Positions 22,001 to 33,032 of a stretch of 64,000 bases of DNA are shown here, piece by piece. The stretch lies in assembly GCF_030272615.1 (NCBI RefSeq), contig NC_081410.1:260636437-260700436 (forward strand), written 5' to 3'. Each line of letters starts with the position of its first letter. Positions within the stretch are counted from its first letter, which is position 1. Source of the stretch: Cryptomeria japonica (lineage: Eukaryota > Streptophyta > Pinopsida > Cupressales > Cupressaceae). Made by a program: the position numbers and the translations under genes. Below the pieces are notes generated by a model. That model was not told the origin of the DNA and made no database searches. It saw only the letters and a program-made list of their open reading frames with translations.

Positions 22001-23080
22001 GTGGTCTACACTTCACTACTAAAGGTGGAGAGAGAAAAAAATAAACTAGAGAAATAAATAGAAAAGTTACAGGAAGACCTGGAAAAAGAAAAATCAAGGA
22101 GGAAAGCAGTAGATAGAAAGTGCAATGATTTACAAAAAAGGATAAAAAATTCGGGCTCTGCAGTAGAAATTGCAGAGCAGGAGAAGAGGGATGCAGAATT
22201 GAAGGACCTGATAGAAACATTGGCTAAAAGCAGTAAAAAAATTGTTGAGGAAAAAGCCAGTTTTCAATAATTATACAAAAGTTATGAGTCTGCTGCCACC
22301 GAAATGAAAAAATTACAGGACCTATTGGATCATGGGAAGGAAAAAGAAAAGCATTTGCAAGAGGAAGTAGAGGAAGAAAGAAAAAAATGTGCACAAATGA
22401 AAGAAGACCTGCACAATGCACATGATAAAATAAAAACTTTGGAGGATAGATTGAAAGATAATATGAAAAATACAACGAAGTATATACAAGAAAACATTTG
22501 GTGGCAAATAATGCAGAGGAGTGAGAAGTTGTGTGAATGGTTTCAATTGACTAAAAGTATGAGACTAATTTTTATAAAAATCAAAGGGCACTTTGAGAAG
22601 AGCACACATTTTTATTCAAAAGAGGAAAAGGCAAAAAAGATTTTGAAAGTAGTCTACAGTTCCAGTGACAGCTACTTGGCATCCAAGGGAATTAAGAGAT
22701 GCATTGATGCCACAGTTAAGACATCATCTATCATTCAAAAATGCCAGAAGCTAAGGGAAACAACAAAAGTTGTGGAAAGTTGTGGAAAAAAGATATTGAA
22801 GCTGCAAGAAAAGAAAAATAATTTGATTAAACTTGGTTTGCCTAAGCCTTTTGACACATCAAATAAATTAATTGGAGAAGAAGCTTACAAAAAAAGCATG
22901 GAGATAAAAATGAAGTTTGATTTAGACTTGCTTCCAAAGGACACAACTCCCAAAAGCTTTCTGGAATTCATCCAACCATTTACAACTCTAAATTCGGTAT
23001 TGTATGAAACAATGATGTCAAGTAAATCTTCTAAATATGGAATGTTGACGAATTTGGAGTTGACTTTCCATAGTTTATAG
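19051..23080 (+). pseudogene. Large decayed gene with long coiled coil, function unknown
   Basis: A chain of plus-strand frames reads as one protein of roughly 1,300 codons with several frame changes and stops. Segments: 19051-19290 basic N-terminus; 19293-20591 globular part with stops, including SYKTFGFSSYLCYLLLSKY and FDMAHDFLTVFNFGDEGLW; 20555-21046 charged part; 21047-21624 Gly/Thr/Ser/Gln-rich linker; 21839-22560 long Glu/Lys heptad-like coiled coil; a C-terminal globular part ends at TAG or TAA near 23080. A faint likeness of the middle part to the decayed ORF at 4308-6232 suggests a retroelement-associated protein, but I do not recognise the family. No membrane segment or catalytic motif is clear. 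Confidence 0.45.
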
Positions 23081-24107
23081 AATATTGACCTTCCATCAGA
23101 TGAAGAGTGGAGCACCCTACAAAAACTGGCATAGAATTCTTAAGAATCATAGTATGTATTGCACAATTTTCTTCTTTTATTCTTAATTTCAAGGTTTCAT
23201 ATTTTTTTATTTTTCTATTTTGCTAACCCAGCCTATGAATCTATGATGCACTCGCTATTGCTATTTTGCTAATCCAGCCTGTGAACCTATTTTATGAATA
23301 GGAAAAAAATAGCACTCGCTATTGCTATTTTGCTAATCCAGCCTATGAATCTATGATACACAGTGCAAAACTTCATCCAATAAATTTGTATTCTCAAATT
23401 CTCCCTTGCTTTAACATTTATGCATTTCTCTATTTCTGATTAGTAGTTTTTAGGCACTGCTATTATCTATGTTTAATTTGTCATGGCATGAATTAATATT
23501 TAATTTTGAACTCTATTTTTTGAATAGGAGACATCAAACATGTAGCAGATGTTAAATTGCTAATACGACTTGTGATGGCCATATAAATTTGTGTTGAGTT
23601 TGTGATTTTGATGTTCAGTCTTCACATGTTGCAAACTTGAAATTCGACCTGAAGCTTTTGTTGCTCCCTTGTTTCTATAAAAGGGAATTCAGGGTCATTT
23701 GCAAAGGGTTCTAAAACTTTGTATTCACTTTTGCAATTGGCATGAAGAATCACACAGATTGATGTATTACTATTGAATGAATGGTATCATATGGCTATAT
23801 TTTGAAAGAATTAATGAAAATCTAAGTTCTCGACATGTGTATTACTATTGAATGAATTGTATCATATGGTTTTGAAATGTATCACATAGATTTGAGACTC
23901 AAACATGTATAAATAAACAATAAACATCTCTATATCAATAAACACGTTATGTTTTTTTTATTATGCTATTTTAAATCTGGAAATAGAAAGTTGAAAAATA
24001 CAATTACAAATCAATATTAAATTCTAATTGCAAAAAGTAATATGCTTTTGTAATATGAATGATGAGATACAGTAATAAGATTAATAAATACCAATCTCTT
24101 ATAGTTG
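23081..24107. other. Non-coding DNA between two convergent decayed genes
   Basis: AT-rich with no gene. It contains the repeat at 23221-23363 and, nearer 24000, presumably the 3' flank of the hAT gene. I could not identify a hAT terminal inverted repeat here. Confidence 0.4.
23221..23363. repeat. Imperfect tandem repeat
   Basis: The phrases CTCGCTATTGCTATTTTGCT, AATCCAGCCT and GTGAACCTAT or ATGAATCTATGA recur two to three times with an interval of about 60 bp. Confidence 0.8.
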
Positions 24108-26405
24108 TCATTCATCCTCATCAAATTCAGTGCTTTCTTGATTCTTGTCTGTGGTTTCTTCACTCTGAGTTTGCATACCTTCGTTGAACTACATCTCAAT
24201 GCTACTAGTAGGTCTAGTACATGAGTCAATAGTCCAACTTTGGTTTGAAGTGTTGCCCAAACCTCTTCTTTCACATTTGGACCTCCAAATTTGCAGTGCC
24301 CTATCATAAGGAAAAGTGTGGACATCATACCTAGATGTATAGAGCCTCAAGCAATTTTCTAAATTTTTGTCTATTTTGTTTCTTAGCTATGATTTTAGGA
24401 ACCCTAAAGCACTGAAAACTCTCTCATCTTCCACAGAACCCAATATCATGGTAAGACATAAATCAGCAAGCTTCACATATTCTGGCATTGAATCATGCAA
24501 CGTTGAGTTCTCAGCTATAGATTTCCAAAGCCTTGCTACTGATCCCTCTTCACAGGGGTTCTCCATTTTGGCATATTGTGATTTCATAGTGTATGCAAAC
24601 CGAGATGATTTCTCTCGAAGATGATTTTTGTCTAATATTCCATTTATAGTTACTCCATTCAATTCTCTAGATATGCAAAATTGTTTTATCAAATTCAGTA
24701 GCTTACTTTGAAAATCAGCTGCATTATTGAAGCTCTAATAATGAGGAAACACAATAGACATGGCTTTGAGTAGGTTGTCAGGAGGGAATCTGCTTCTAAT
24801 TTGTGAGGAAAGATCATATGCAATTTTCTTCATAGAAGTAGTTACAGTCTCAACAATCTTGTCGAAATCTTCCCTTGTAACTCTTGCTTTTTGCTTCCTG
24901 GGGTGCTTTCCTAGTTCCTCGGGGTCGACCGTGGCATAGAAGTGCATTGGTATCTCAACTCCCCATACATTGGCACATACCTCCCCATCTACACCGATTT
25001 GTAAAAAGGTATCAAGATTGTTCAAATTTGTGAGTGTCTGCCACTTAACAAATTTGTCATCAGATAGTGTTGGTTGATTTTGATAGAGATTGTCGAGGGT
25101 CATGTATGTCATCTTACGCAGCGTAGCATATTCTGCAATATATAGAGCTCTTTTTTGGGCAGCCTTCATAATATTCCTCATTTCCTCTAGCATGGGTAGA
25201 AGAGCTACTAAAGTTAAGAGTGTCTCTAAATTACTTAACCTGCCAAGAAGTTCAAGAAATTTTGGTTAATCTGATTCATCATGAGTTGTGTGAAATAGTC
25301 CAATCAAGGATGGATATTCTAAAAACACTCGATGCACTGGACCATCCAAAGAGATCCATCTGGTATCATTATCCTTGAGAAGCTTGTTCCCATGAGTAAA
25401 TCCATCAGCAAAGTGTTGAAATTCCATAAATCGCTTGGGACTTCGATAGAAGTGTGAGTAGAGCTCTCTAATTAAAATTTCAATTTTTTTAACTGAAGCA
25501 AACTTGCTCACAATTCCAAAAGCTAGATTCATTCTATGAGCCATGCAGTGAATTGCAGTAATGTACGGTGGAAATGAAGTTTCAATCTTTGTACAAAGAC
25601 CGTTCCTGTGACCTTACATTACTGAAGCTCCATCTACTCCAACACAAACCAATTTTTTGGCTACCGTCATTTCATCCATACCTCCATATTCAATTAAACT
25701 TCTCTTTACTAGTTGAAATAAATTTTCCGCTATCACACTCTCCTTCATTTTAGCAACAGATAGTAGATGAGGTTGGCGGGTATGATTCTCTACAATATAA
25801 ACATGCATGCATACCCATGAAGTATTGTCTACTACCATAACTTCATCTAAAGAAAATGCAATGAAGTTTGACTCTTATTTTTTCTTGTACATCTTCTTTT
25901 TCAACCTCAGCAAGACAACTTGCCCATTCTCATCCACTGTTTACTGACCAGTATCTATTAGGATAGTTAGGAACTTTCAAAAACTATAATAAACCACTAA
26001 TTGATGGGAAATCTATCATAGCATGCCCTCTGGTCAAAATATGAAAAACAACGCTTAACTGAACAACTTTTCCCAGTTGTTCTATTTGCATTGCTTTTCT
26101 AAAAATATTTTCAATAGAACCTTTAACTTCAGCAAGCTTCGTCTGTAATTTCTCAAGAAAATAATACTCTTCGATATTCCTCACATGCTTACATTCCTCC
26201 TTTGTTTTCCATCTTATCAGTGACTTTTCAACCCCATCTATCATTTATTTTTCATAAACTTTACCCATATGCTTTTCTATGGTGTCAAATTTTAGCTGCA
26301 ACCCAATTTCCTTGTTATGTTTCCAAGTGCAAATCTTACACCTGCATTCTATTGGAGGCTCGCCTTCAATTGGATTCTCCACTAGTTCAATGAATGGATA
26401 CTTTG
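24108..26405 (-). pseudogene. hAT transposase, main part (decayed)
   Basis: Minus-strand frames from the insertion point at 26405 down to TGA at 24108. In order: a Cys-rich TTF-type zinc-finger remnant (ECRCKICTW), a helical part, the catalytic region with SLDEVMVVDN (25.84 kb) and VGVDGASVM (25.62 kb), MAHRMNLAFG, and the C-terminal hAT dimerisation block (SVEDERVFSALGFLKS, LRNKIDKNLENCLRLY; 24.35-24.45 kb). These are the marks of a KIAA1586/DUF4371-like hAT transposase, which cuts and pastes its own DNA in the nucleus. Several stops and frame changes make it inactive. Its N-terminal part lies beyond the inserted element A at 34300-34696. Confidence 0.85.
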
Positions 26406-26572
26406 TGTAGCATCCTAAAATTGCGACACTTGCAATTTTGACTGCATTTGGGTCTTCACGATGGCGACGCAACGTTGAACCTGAATGGAGACCCCGAAAC
26501 CTGCTTGTGACACCAAAAACTGCATTTTTATGCACCCTGGCCTGATCCCTCCTTGCACCCTGCTATCCTGGG

Positions 26573-26680
26573 AGGTGGGACCATGGCGCCCAGTGCCCTT
26601 GTCCTTCAGGACTAGGGTGCCCAGGGCCCTGGTCCCCCAGGACCATGGCGCCCAGCGCCCTGGTCCCTGGCCCTATTTTG
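26573..26680 (+). repeat. GC-rich tandem repeat in element A LTR
   Basis: Three imperfect copies of a unit of about 33 bp holding GGACCATGGCGCCCAG and GCCCTGGTCC, far more GC-rich than its surroundings. The 3' LTR has the same block at about 33200-33300 with many C-to-T and G-to-A changes. Confidence 0.8.
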
Positions 26681-26788
26681 GGCCCGGTCTCTTTTGGGCA
26701 TCGGGTCTTTAAGTTTGCAATTCGGGAAATAATGTTTCCTAGGCGGCCTAAGGTCAGAAAAATCAGTCTATCAACCCTAATTGACAAG

Positions 26789-26796
26789 TATATAAA
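26789..26796 (+). promoter_or_regulatory. TATA box of element A 5' LTR
   Basis: TATATAAA within GACAAGTATATAAACTA. The same phrase is kept in the 3' LTR near 33416 and in the LTR of B near 58942. Confidence 0.7.
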
Positions 26797-27267
26797 CTAC
26801 TTTTCCTCTCCTAGAAAGGGAGGAAGGAAATAAGCAAGAGCAAGACGCGGAAGCGATATTCAAATATTCAAACATTCAAGCATTCAAGTATTCCTTCAAG
26901 CAATTGAGCATTCTAAGTCTCCATTCAAGGCTAGGTGTTGCATTCAAGACAAGGATTCAACCATTGAAGAGGAGATCACATACAACATACAACATACTAC
27001 ATACATTACACCTTCGCATGTAAGAATACAAACATTCTTACAACAAGGTATCAGTACTTGTTTACATTACAAACATTTACATTTACAGAATTCTCATTTC
27101 TTGGTTAATTCCAAAACTGAGGTTTGACCTAAAAGAAAACCCCTAATCCCTAACCCCCCAATCGTCCTCTATTTTCTGTGTGTAGGTTGCAGGTACGCGG
27201 CTGTAATTGAAGATCTGGAATCCTTGTGTAGAGATGAACAGATCCACCTTCGTTTCGCGGATTTTTC

Positions 27268-27360
27268 GGAGGACCATGTGCACGTCGAGTGCCATCGTCC
27301 TGTCAACTTTCACTCAAATTTGCAGAACAGCATTGTCTCGACATTTTACTGCTAATTCCA
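27268..27360 (+). repeat. GTGCAC unit, LTR copy
   Basis: GGACCATGTGCAC, then GCCATCGTCC and, 80 bp on, ACTGCTAATTCCA. Diverged copies lie in the leader at 28071 and 28694, and in the 3' LTR at 33898. Arms GGAC and GTCC plus CATG-type inner pairing allow a hairpin. Confidence 0.7.
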
Positions 27361-27669
27361 GGTCCGCAGCTTCATCCCATATCCCTATCTCTGTTTACAA
27401 GCAAATCTTTCTTGCTTCTACATACATTCCTAGTTCAATCATTCTATCTATATTCTTTACAAAAGAGGGTATCCTTGATCTCTTAACCCTTGAAACTCAT
27501 TTAGAATCCAATCCTGCATTGTGTGGGATTGGATCTTGTTGGTTTCAACCCCTCTTTTGAATGTAAAGTCCCTCCTAAGTGAAAACCATCAACCCAAGTG
27601 ACTCTCCCTTCTCTCTCCTTGGAGTTGGGGGGGAGAACAACTAGGGTTCGATTTTTCCGCTTTACATTT

Positions 27670-27688
27670 TGGTGAACCCGACGTGAAC
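27670..27688 (+). promoter_or_regulatory. Primer binding site of element A
   Basis: TGGTGAACCCGACGTGAAC starts three bases after the LTR end, in the form expected for a PBS. I do not assign the tRNA. Confidence 0.7.
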
Positions 27689-28851
27689 ATCCTCATTCTG
27701 ATTATTCATGGTTAGATCTGAAAATTTTGTTTCCTTAATTACATTTCCATGTTTGATCTTTTGCAAATTTTAGAGGCTAATTGCATAAAAACCCTAAAAT
27801 TTTCTTTTTAGTAATTAAACTTGTGGAATGTTTAATTGTTAATGCTTGTTTTAGATCTACCCTTCTATTGCAAATTGTCAATTCATATTTGTGCTTTAAT
27901 TCTGACAATTAAGTGGTTAAATGTCAAAACCCTAATTTTTAAAACCTTCTTGATTCAACCTTTGACTGATAATTTCACTGATCAAAACACCTCCAAATCG
28001 GCTGTAACTTTGGATTCCGCAACAAAATCATAATATCTCTCATCCCTAAAAATTTGGAAAAAAGTTGCGAGGACCGTGTGCACTCCGAGCGCCATCGTCC
28101 CTGACATTTTTTCCAAAATTTCGAGAGCTAGATCTTACTGTGTTTTTCTGCTAAAATCTAGAATTTTGGCTGATTTTATCAATTTTAACACTTTCAAAAT
28201 TAAAGTCAAAGTTGGTCTAGCGATTGCTTGGATTGAGGCTTCTAATCATTCAAAAATTGTTGAAATTAAAATTCATATCAAAATTGTGTTTCTTACAGTC
28301 CTAAATCTGAAAAGTGTGTTGGCATTCATTCGAAATTTCAGTGCTTTATTCAAATTTTTGCAATTTGTGACTTTTGAAATTAAATGTTTAATTGCAACAA
28401 CCTTGATTTCCACTTTCAAAATTGAATTTTGCGTGAAATTGAGTCAATTTTTAAAATTTCAAAACTTGCATTGCTTTTAGTATTCCCTCTAAAATCATAA
28501 AATTCAAAATTTCAGTTTCCCTCTCTTTTTCAAAATTCAAATTTTACATTTTTCAACAATCTTGGTAGGGTTCAATTTTGAGATTGCAACTTTAATTTGG
28601 CCTATCTACAAATCGTAAAATCACTCAATTTTTTCAGATTAGCTTTAAAATCATCATAACTTTCATCAATGAAAATTTCAAAAAAAGTTGCGAGGACCGT
28701 GTGCACTTCGTTCGCCACGGTCCCTGACATTTTTTCTGAAATTTCGGGAGATTGTCCTGATTGTATTTAACAGCTTAAATCTAGGAGATTGGCTGATTTT
28801 ATTGAAATTTGCTAACTCTAAAATTCAAAATCTTCTCTCTCTCTTTAGTGC
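27689..28851 (+). other. Leader of element A with a 623-bp spaced duplication
   Basis: No credible ORF. Two copies of a unit (28071-28160 and 28694-28788) begin GGACCGTGTGCAC and end near CTAAAATCTAG/CTTAAATCTAGG; sequence upstream of each (GGAAAAAAGTTGCGA, CAAAAAAAGTTGCGA) also matches. In the second the arms GGACCGTG and CACGGTCC pair perfectly. Confidence 0.75.
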
Positions 28852-31800
28852 ATGAGTTTTACAACAATAAGTCCTACTTACACTATTCCCGTTAGACGAA
28901 GCCTTAGAATTAAGTCTTTCCAAGGTTTAATTACTGAGGAGATGGAACCTAATTTGAATGGCCTATTTAACGAGGACACGGGTAATTCCTCTAATCCTCT
29001 TAATGATGAAGAAGCTCTCCATGAGGTTTCTGTAGAACAACTTTTGAAATTGGATAACCAATTTGATGATTTTCGACAATGGATGTCTCAAGAATACCCT
29101 GATAGTGAAGCTCTTTCATTAATTGAGGGTCTAAAACGTATGGTTCAAAATGATAAGAATGGAATTGATATTTTGCGTAGTATTGCACACATTGTGGATT
29201 CGAATGTAATTCCTATGAAGAGTTGTGCTAAAACTTTAGGTTATACACAACCTCCTACTCAAGTTAATCATTCTACCCCTTTGACAACTTCTATTGCTAG
29301 TATACCTACTTTTACATCAAACATAATGACTACTTCAATACAAGACATTCCGCCTATGATCACCAGTCATGGGGGCAATCCTTCTTCTTCAATCAACCCT
29401 CTTCCTTCATTCAATCCAACTTCTTCATTCATTCCTTCAATGAGTGTCCCTATTTCATCTCCACAAATGAACATGACACAAGGGGGCAATTCATTTAACC
29501 ATTCCATTCCTCCTTGTAGTGTTCCTCCTTTCCAATCATCTCCTATGACTAACTATCATAGTGTCCCACCACCTTACTCTCAATCAATACCTTCTTTCAA
29601 TAACATAATACCTCCATCACAATCTAACACATCTAATATGAACTCTTCGACTGAAGTGACCATTAACAATCTTGTACAAACTGTCTCTTCTTTACAGCAA
29701 CAAATTGCCTCTATGAATCAATCTAAGTTTAGTGTGCCCACATTTGATGTTGCGAGCCCACTTTCTCTTGACATTGTTTGAGCTATCCCCCCTAAACATG
29801 TTGAAATTATGCATTTGGAGCTTTATAATGGTAAGGGTGATCCTCTAACACATGTTAAGACATTTCAAACAATATGTACCGATTTTTCTTATGACCAAAG
29901 GTTGCTTGCAAAACTGTTTACTAGAACATTAAGAGATAAAGCCCTACAATGGTATTGCTCGTTACCTTCCTATTCTATTACTTCTTTTGAACAACTTGCA
30001 AATGCTTTTATTCAATAATTTCAAAACAATATAAGTCCTAAAGTTACTTTGATTGATTTAATGCATTGTAAACAAGGTGTTAAAGAAAAAATGACTGATT
30101 TCATTGGTAGATATAAGCATTTGTATGCTCAAATTTCTTTTCCAGTACCTGACAATGATATTCAAAGAATCTTTATTTCTAATTTACAAAAAGATATTAG
30201 AGAAAAACTTCTGTTTTCTGAGTTTACTTCTTTCCAATAGTTGTGCGCAACTCTTCACAATTATCAACTGACTGTGAGTCAAATGGAACAAGCAAATCCT
30301 ATGGCTCCGAGTGATAAGGGTGATAGTAGTCAACAACCATTTGGGAAGTTTAAACTGAACAGAGAGTCCATTAAATTCAATGAAAACATCATCAACAACA
30401 ATGTGAATGCAGCATCAGGTGTGCCTCCTATTTCTAAGTTTTTCAAGAAAGAAAGAAAGTTTACTCCTTTGAATGAATCATTGCATAGTATTATGAATAA
30501 GTTATTGGAACAAAATGTGCTTACTCTTCCTCCTATAAAGCAAATAGATCCTGCAAAGATTAACTCACCCTATTTTGATAACAAATCTTTTTGTCAATTT
30601 CATCGTCAACCTGGGCATGATACTGAAAAATGTTTTGCTTTAAAGGGTAAAATTCAAGATTTGATTGATAATAACACTATCTCTGTTTCTGGTGTGAATG
30701 ATAAAGGCAACACATCTGTAGCTCCTCCTAACCAAAATCTTCAGATTTTTACTGATCCATTACCTTCTCATACCTCTAATACGATTGATACTATTGATTC
30801 CTCTGTCTCACCTGATGATCTTGTGTCTATGACTCCGAATGTGATTAACTTTGTAGAGTAGTAGAAAATCCCTAAAGAACGTTCCATCACCTTTGATTCC
30901 AGTGAAACTATCAGGGCACTTGATGGTCCTTTATATATAGTTGCAAAAGTCAAGAATACACCTTGCCGTGGAGTGCTTATTGATCCTTCTTGTATGGTTA
31001 ATGTCATTACTGAAGAATTTCTTTTTACTTTGCAATTGAATCAAGTGATCTATGACGAAACAAATGTGGTTGTGAAACTATTTGATGCATTTTCTTCTCC
31101 TGCAATTGGTTCTATTACACTACCTATTGAGGTCCATAACAAATCCCTTGATGTGATATTTGCTATTATTCCATCATCCGAACAATTTCGTGTGAAGCTA
31201 GGCTATCCTTGGCTATCTTCCATGAAAGCTATCGCTTCTCCTATTCACAAGTGTTTGAAATTTCCCCATAATGGTGAAGTCGTTACTGTCAATCATAGTC
31301 TCTTTAAACCAGCTAAAAGAACTTCTAGCATTCCTATTGATTACTTTTGGCCTAAACAATTCCAATCTCTTCCTCCGCGAAGTGATCATCTTTTCAAAAC
31401 TTATCAAAAGTGGAAAAAAGATATGATCCTATCTCTAAGTGAACCTAGAACACCCAAACTTGACATTCCTATCGTTCTTGAGAAGGAAGTTCTTCCTTTG
31501 AAAGATAAAACCAATGTCTTTCCTCAAGAAGATTCCCAACCTATCCTTATGAATGTGATGATGCCTATGACTAATAAACTTCCTAAAGGTAGACCTATAC
31601 CTCCTCGTCATGATGGGCTTGGTCTCCTTCCTAAACCAAATATTCCTCCCTTATATGGAGCAGTTCCTCCTCCTTCCTCTTATGGAGAGAAGAGACCTTC
31701 CTCTTCTCCTATTATTCAACCTAAGAGACCACAACCTAAACACCCAAGTGATAAAGATGAGAACATTCCTCCTCCTCAATCTTCTCAACTTCCTACTAAG

Positions 31801-32283
31801 ACTAGACAAAATCATTCTGCACGTGAACGCCGATGAAAGCGTCGTCTCAGAGCTCAGGCAGCTACTTTTCAAACTTTGCAATCCCCAAAAACACCTTCAG
31901 CTAGTATTATTCCATTTTCTCCTCAGCCGACGATTGAGCCGAAATCTCCTAAACATAAGGTGCATGATGGTCTTGATCCTATGCAAATTAAAGATCCTAT
32001 TTTTATAAATCTTGATGATGATATAGATGAAAATGTTACTCCTCTTCATTCTGATAGTGAATATGAATATGTTGATGTTGATAACCATTTATCTAACGAA
32101 TTTTCTAAAGCACTTATCCTAGCTCCTAGACAAGAACAACGTGGCTTGGAACATGAACATAGCCCTTGTTTGGATCTTGTGATAGCTCCATCTACTGTGT
32201 TGGATGTTCCTCCTCTAGCATGTTTCCTACCTTCCCGAAATATTGATCAGCAAGATCGGGGGGTAGATGACGTGCTAGACTAG
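28852..32283 (+). pseudogene. Element A Gag plus protease-like polyprotein
   Basis: One continuous frame of 1,143 codons before TAG 32281, with no frameshift but premature stops at 29779 (TGA), 30016 (TAA), 30238 (TAG), 30859 and 30862 (TAG TAG) and 31834 (TGA). Order: N-terminal region and Pro/Ser/Asn-rich stretch (about 1-310); a Retrotrans_gag-like capsid (ELYNGKGDPLTHVKTFQ; KALQWYCSLPSY) at about 320-460; a CHHC knuckle CQFHRQPGHDTEKC near 585; a retropepsin-like domain near 705-800 with LIDPSCMVNVI in the active-site position and GYPWLSSMKAI; a Pro-rich stretch; an Arg-rich patch; an acidic C-terminus ending DLVIAPSTVLDVPPL...DDVLD. The D-S/T-G triad is altered to D-P-S, so proteolysis is doubtful. 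Start chosen at ATG 28852 because B shares homology from the same point. Confidence 0.85.
29779..29781 (+). other. Shared in-frame TGA (copy A)
   Basis: TGA in the context GACATTGTT-TGA-GCTATC. B has TGA at the homologous codon (50419-50421, GACATTGTC-TGA-GTTGTC). The other stops checked in the two copies are not shared. Confidence 0.85.
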
Positions 32284-33020
32284 TTTCATTAGCATAGCAG
32301 ACTCTCTCCTCCTCTCTTGATCTCTTTTGTTACTTCTTCTATGTGTTATTCTCATTCTTCTATTTGTTGTCCTTAGTGTTGTCTACTTGAGGACAATGCA
32401 AAACATTGAGTTCTCTTTTGGTCTCTCTCATGTTGACTCAAAAGACACATGTGTTCCCTTCTTCTAGGTGACCTTCCTTGATTGGGGAATGAAGAACAAT
32501 TATGCATACATATATATGATATACATGAATTATCATACAACATACTGACCCCAAGGAAAGTGAAGTCACCTTGTGCTTTGTGTTTTGTGTCTATTATCCT
32601 TGGGTTTATCTCACACTTGGGGGCTAAATCCTTGTGATAACGTGCTCCTTTCTCATTTCTTATATGTATCACTACCTTAAATCAATCACCCCCGGTGAGG
32701 CGTGTGTGATCACTTTAACGTAGGGGAGCATACATCCCGTTCATATCTCTTCAAGATACTTGAAAATTTCTTGGTGAACTTAGCTTTGCCTTGAAAATTT
32801 TTGATATCTTTCTTGCATGACTCATAGTGAGGGAGCCTTACTACTGACAGTCATGGTTCTCCCTCATGATCTTCCCTTTTACTTTGTCAATCGAAGTCGT
32901 AACATCCTTAGTCCATTGGGGGCTTGGTGTATCTTGCCTCCTTGACGTGGTGAAAGTCTCTCAATGTTGTTTCCTTGTACTTTACTGGAAGTATGAGCGT
33001 ACGCTTATACTCCCGCTAAA
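32284..33020 (+). other. 3' UTR of element A
   Basis: No ORF. It is recognisably the same as 57881-58620 in B, including CTACTTGAGGA and GACTCAAAAGACACATGTGT, GATATACATGA, ACTGACCCCAAG and CTTGTGTCTT-like phrases. The conservation of a non-coding stretch between old copies shows it belongs to the family, though not that it is functional. Confidence 0.7.
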
Positions 33021-33032
33021 GTGGGGGCTAAA
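33021..33032 (+). promoter_or_regulatory. Polypurine tract of element A
   Basis: AAAGTGGGGGCTAAA spans this site immediately before the 3' LTR start TGTAGCG; B has AAAGTGGGGGATAAA in the same place. Confidence 0.85.

Larger units (their letters stand above)
26406..27666 (+). mobile_element. 5' LTR of element A
   Basis: 1,261 bp, TGTAGCATCC to TTTACA. It contains a GC-rich repeat block (26573-26680), a TATA box, runs of ATTCAA phrases near 26860-26900, and one copy of a GTGCAC-bearing unit at 27268-27360. Confidence 0.93.

Noticed and set aside
26485-26833. GC-rich ORFs at the start of the element A LTR
   Set aside because: They arise from the GC-rich tandem block, are open on both strands, and are not kept in the LTR of B.
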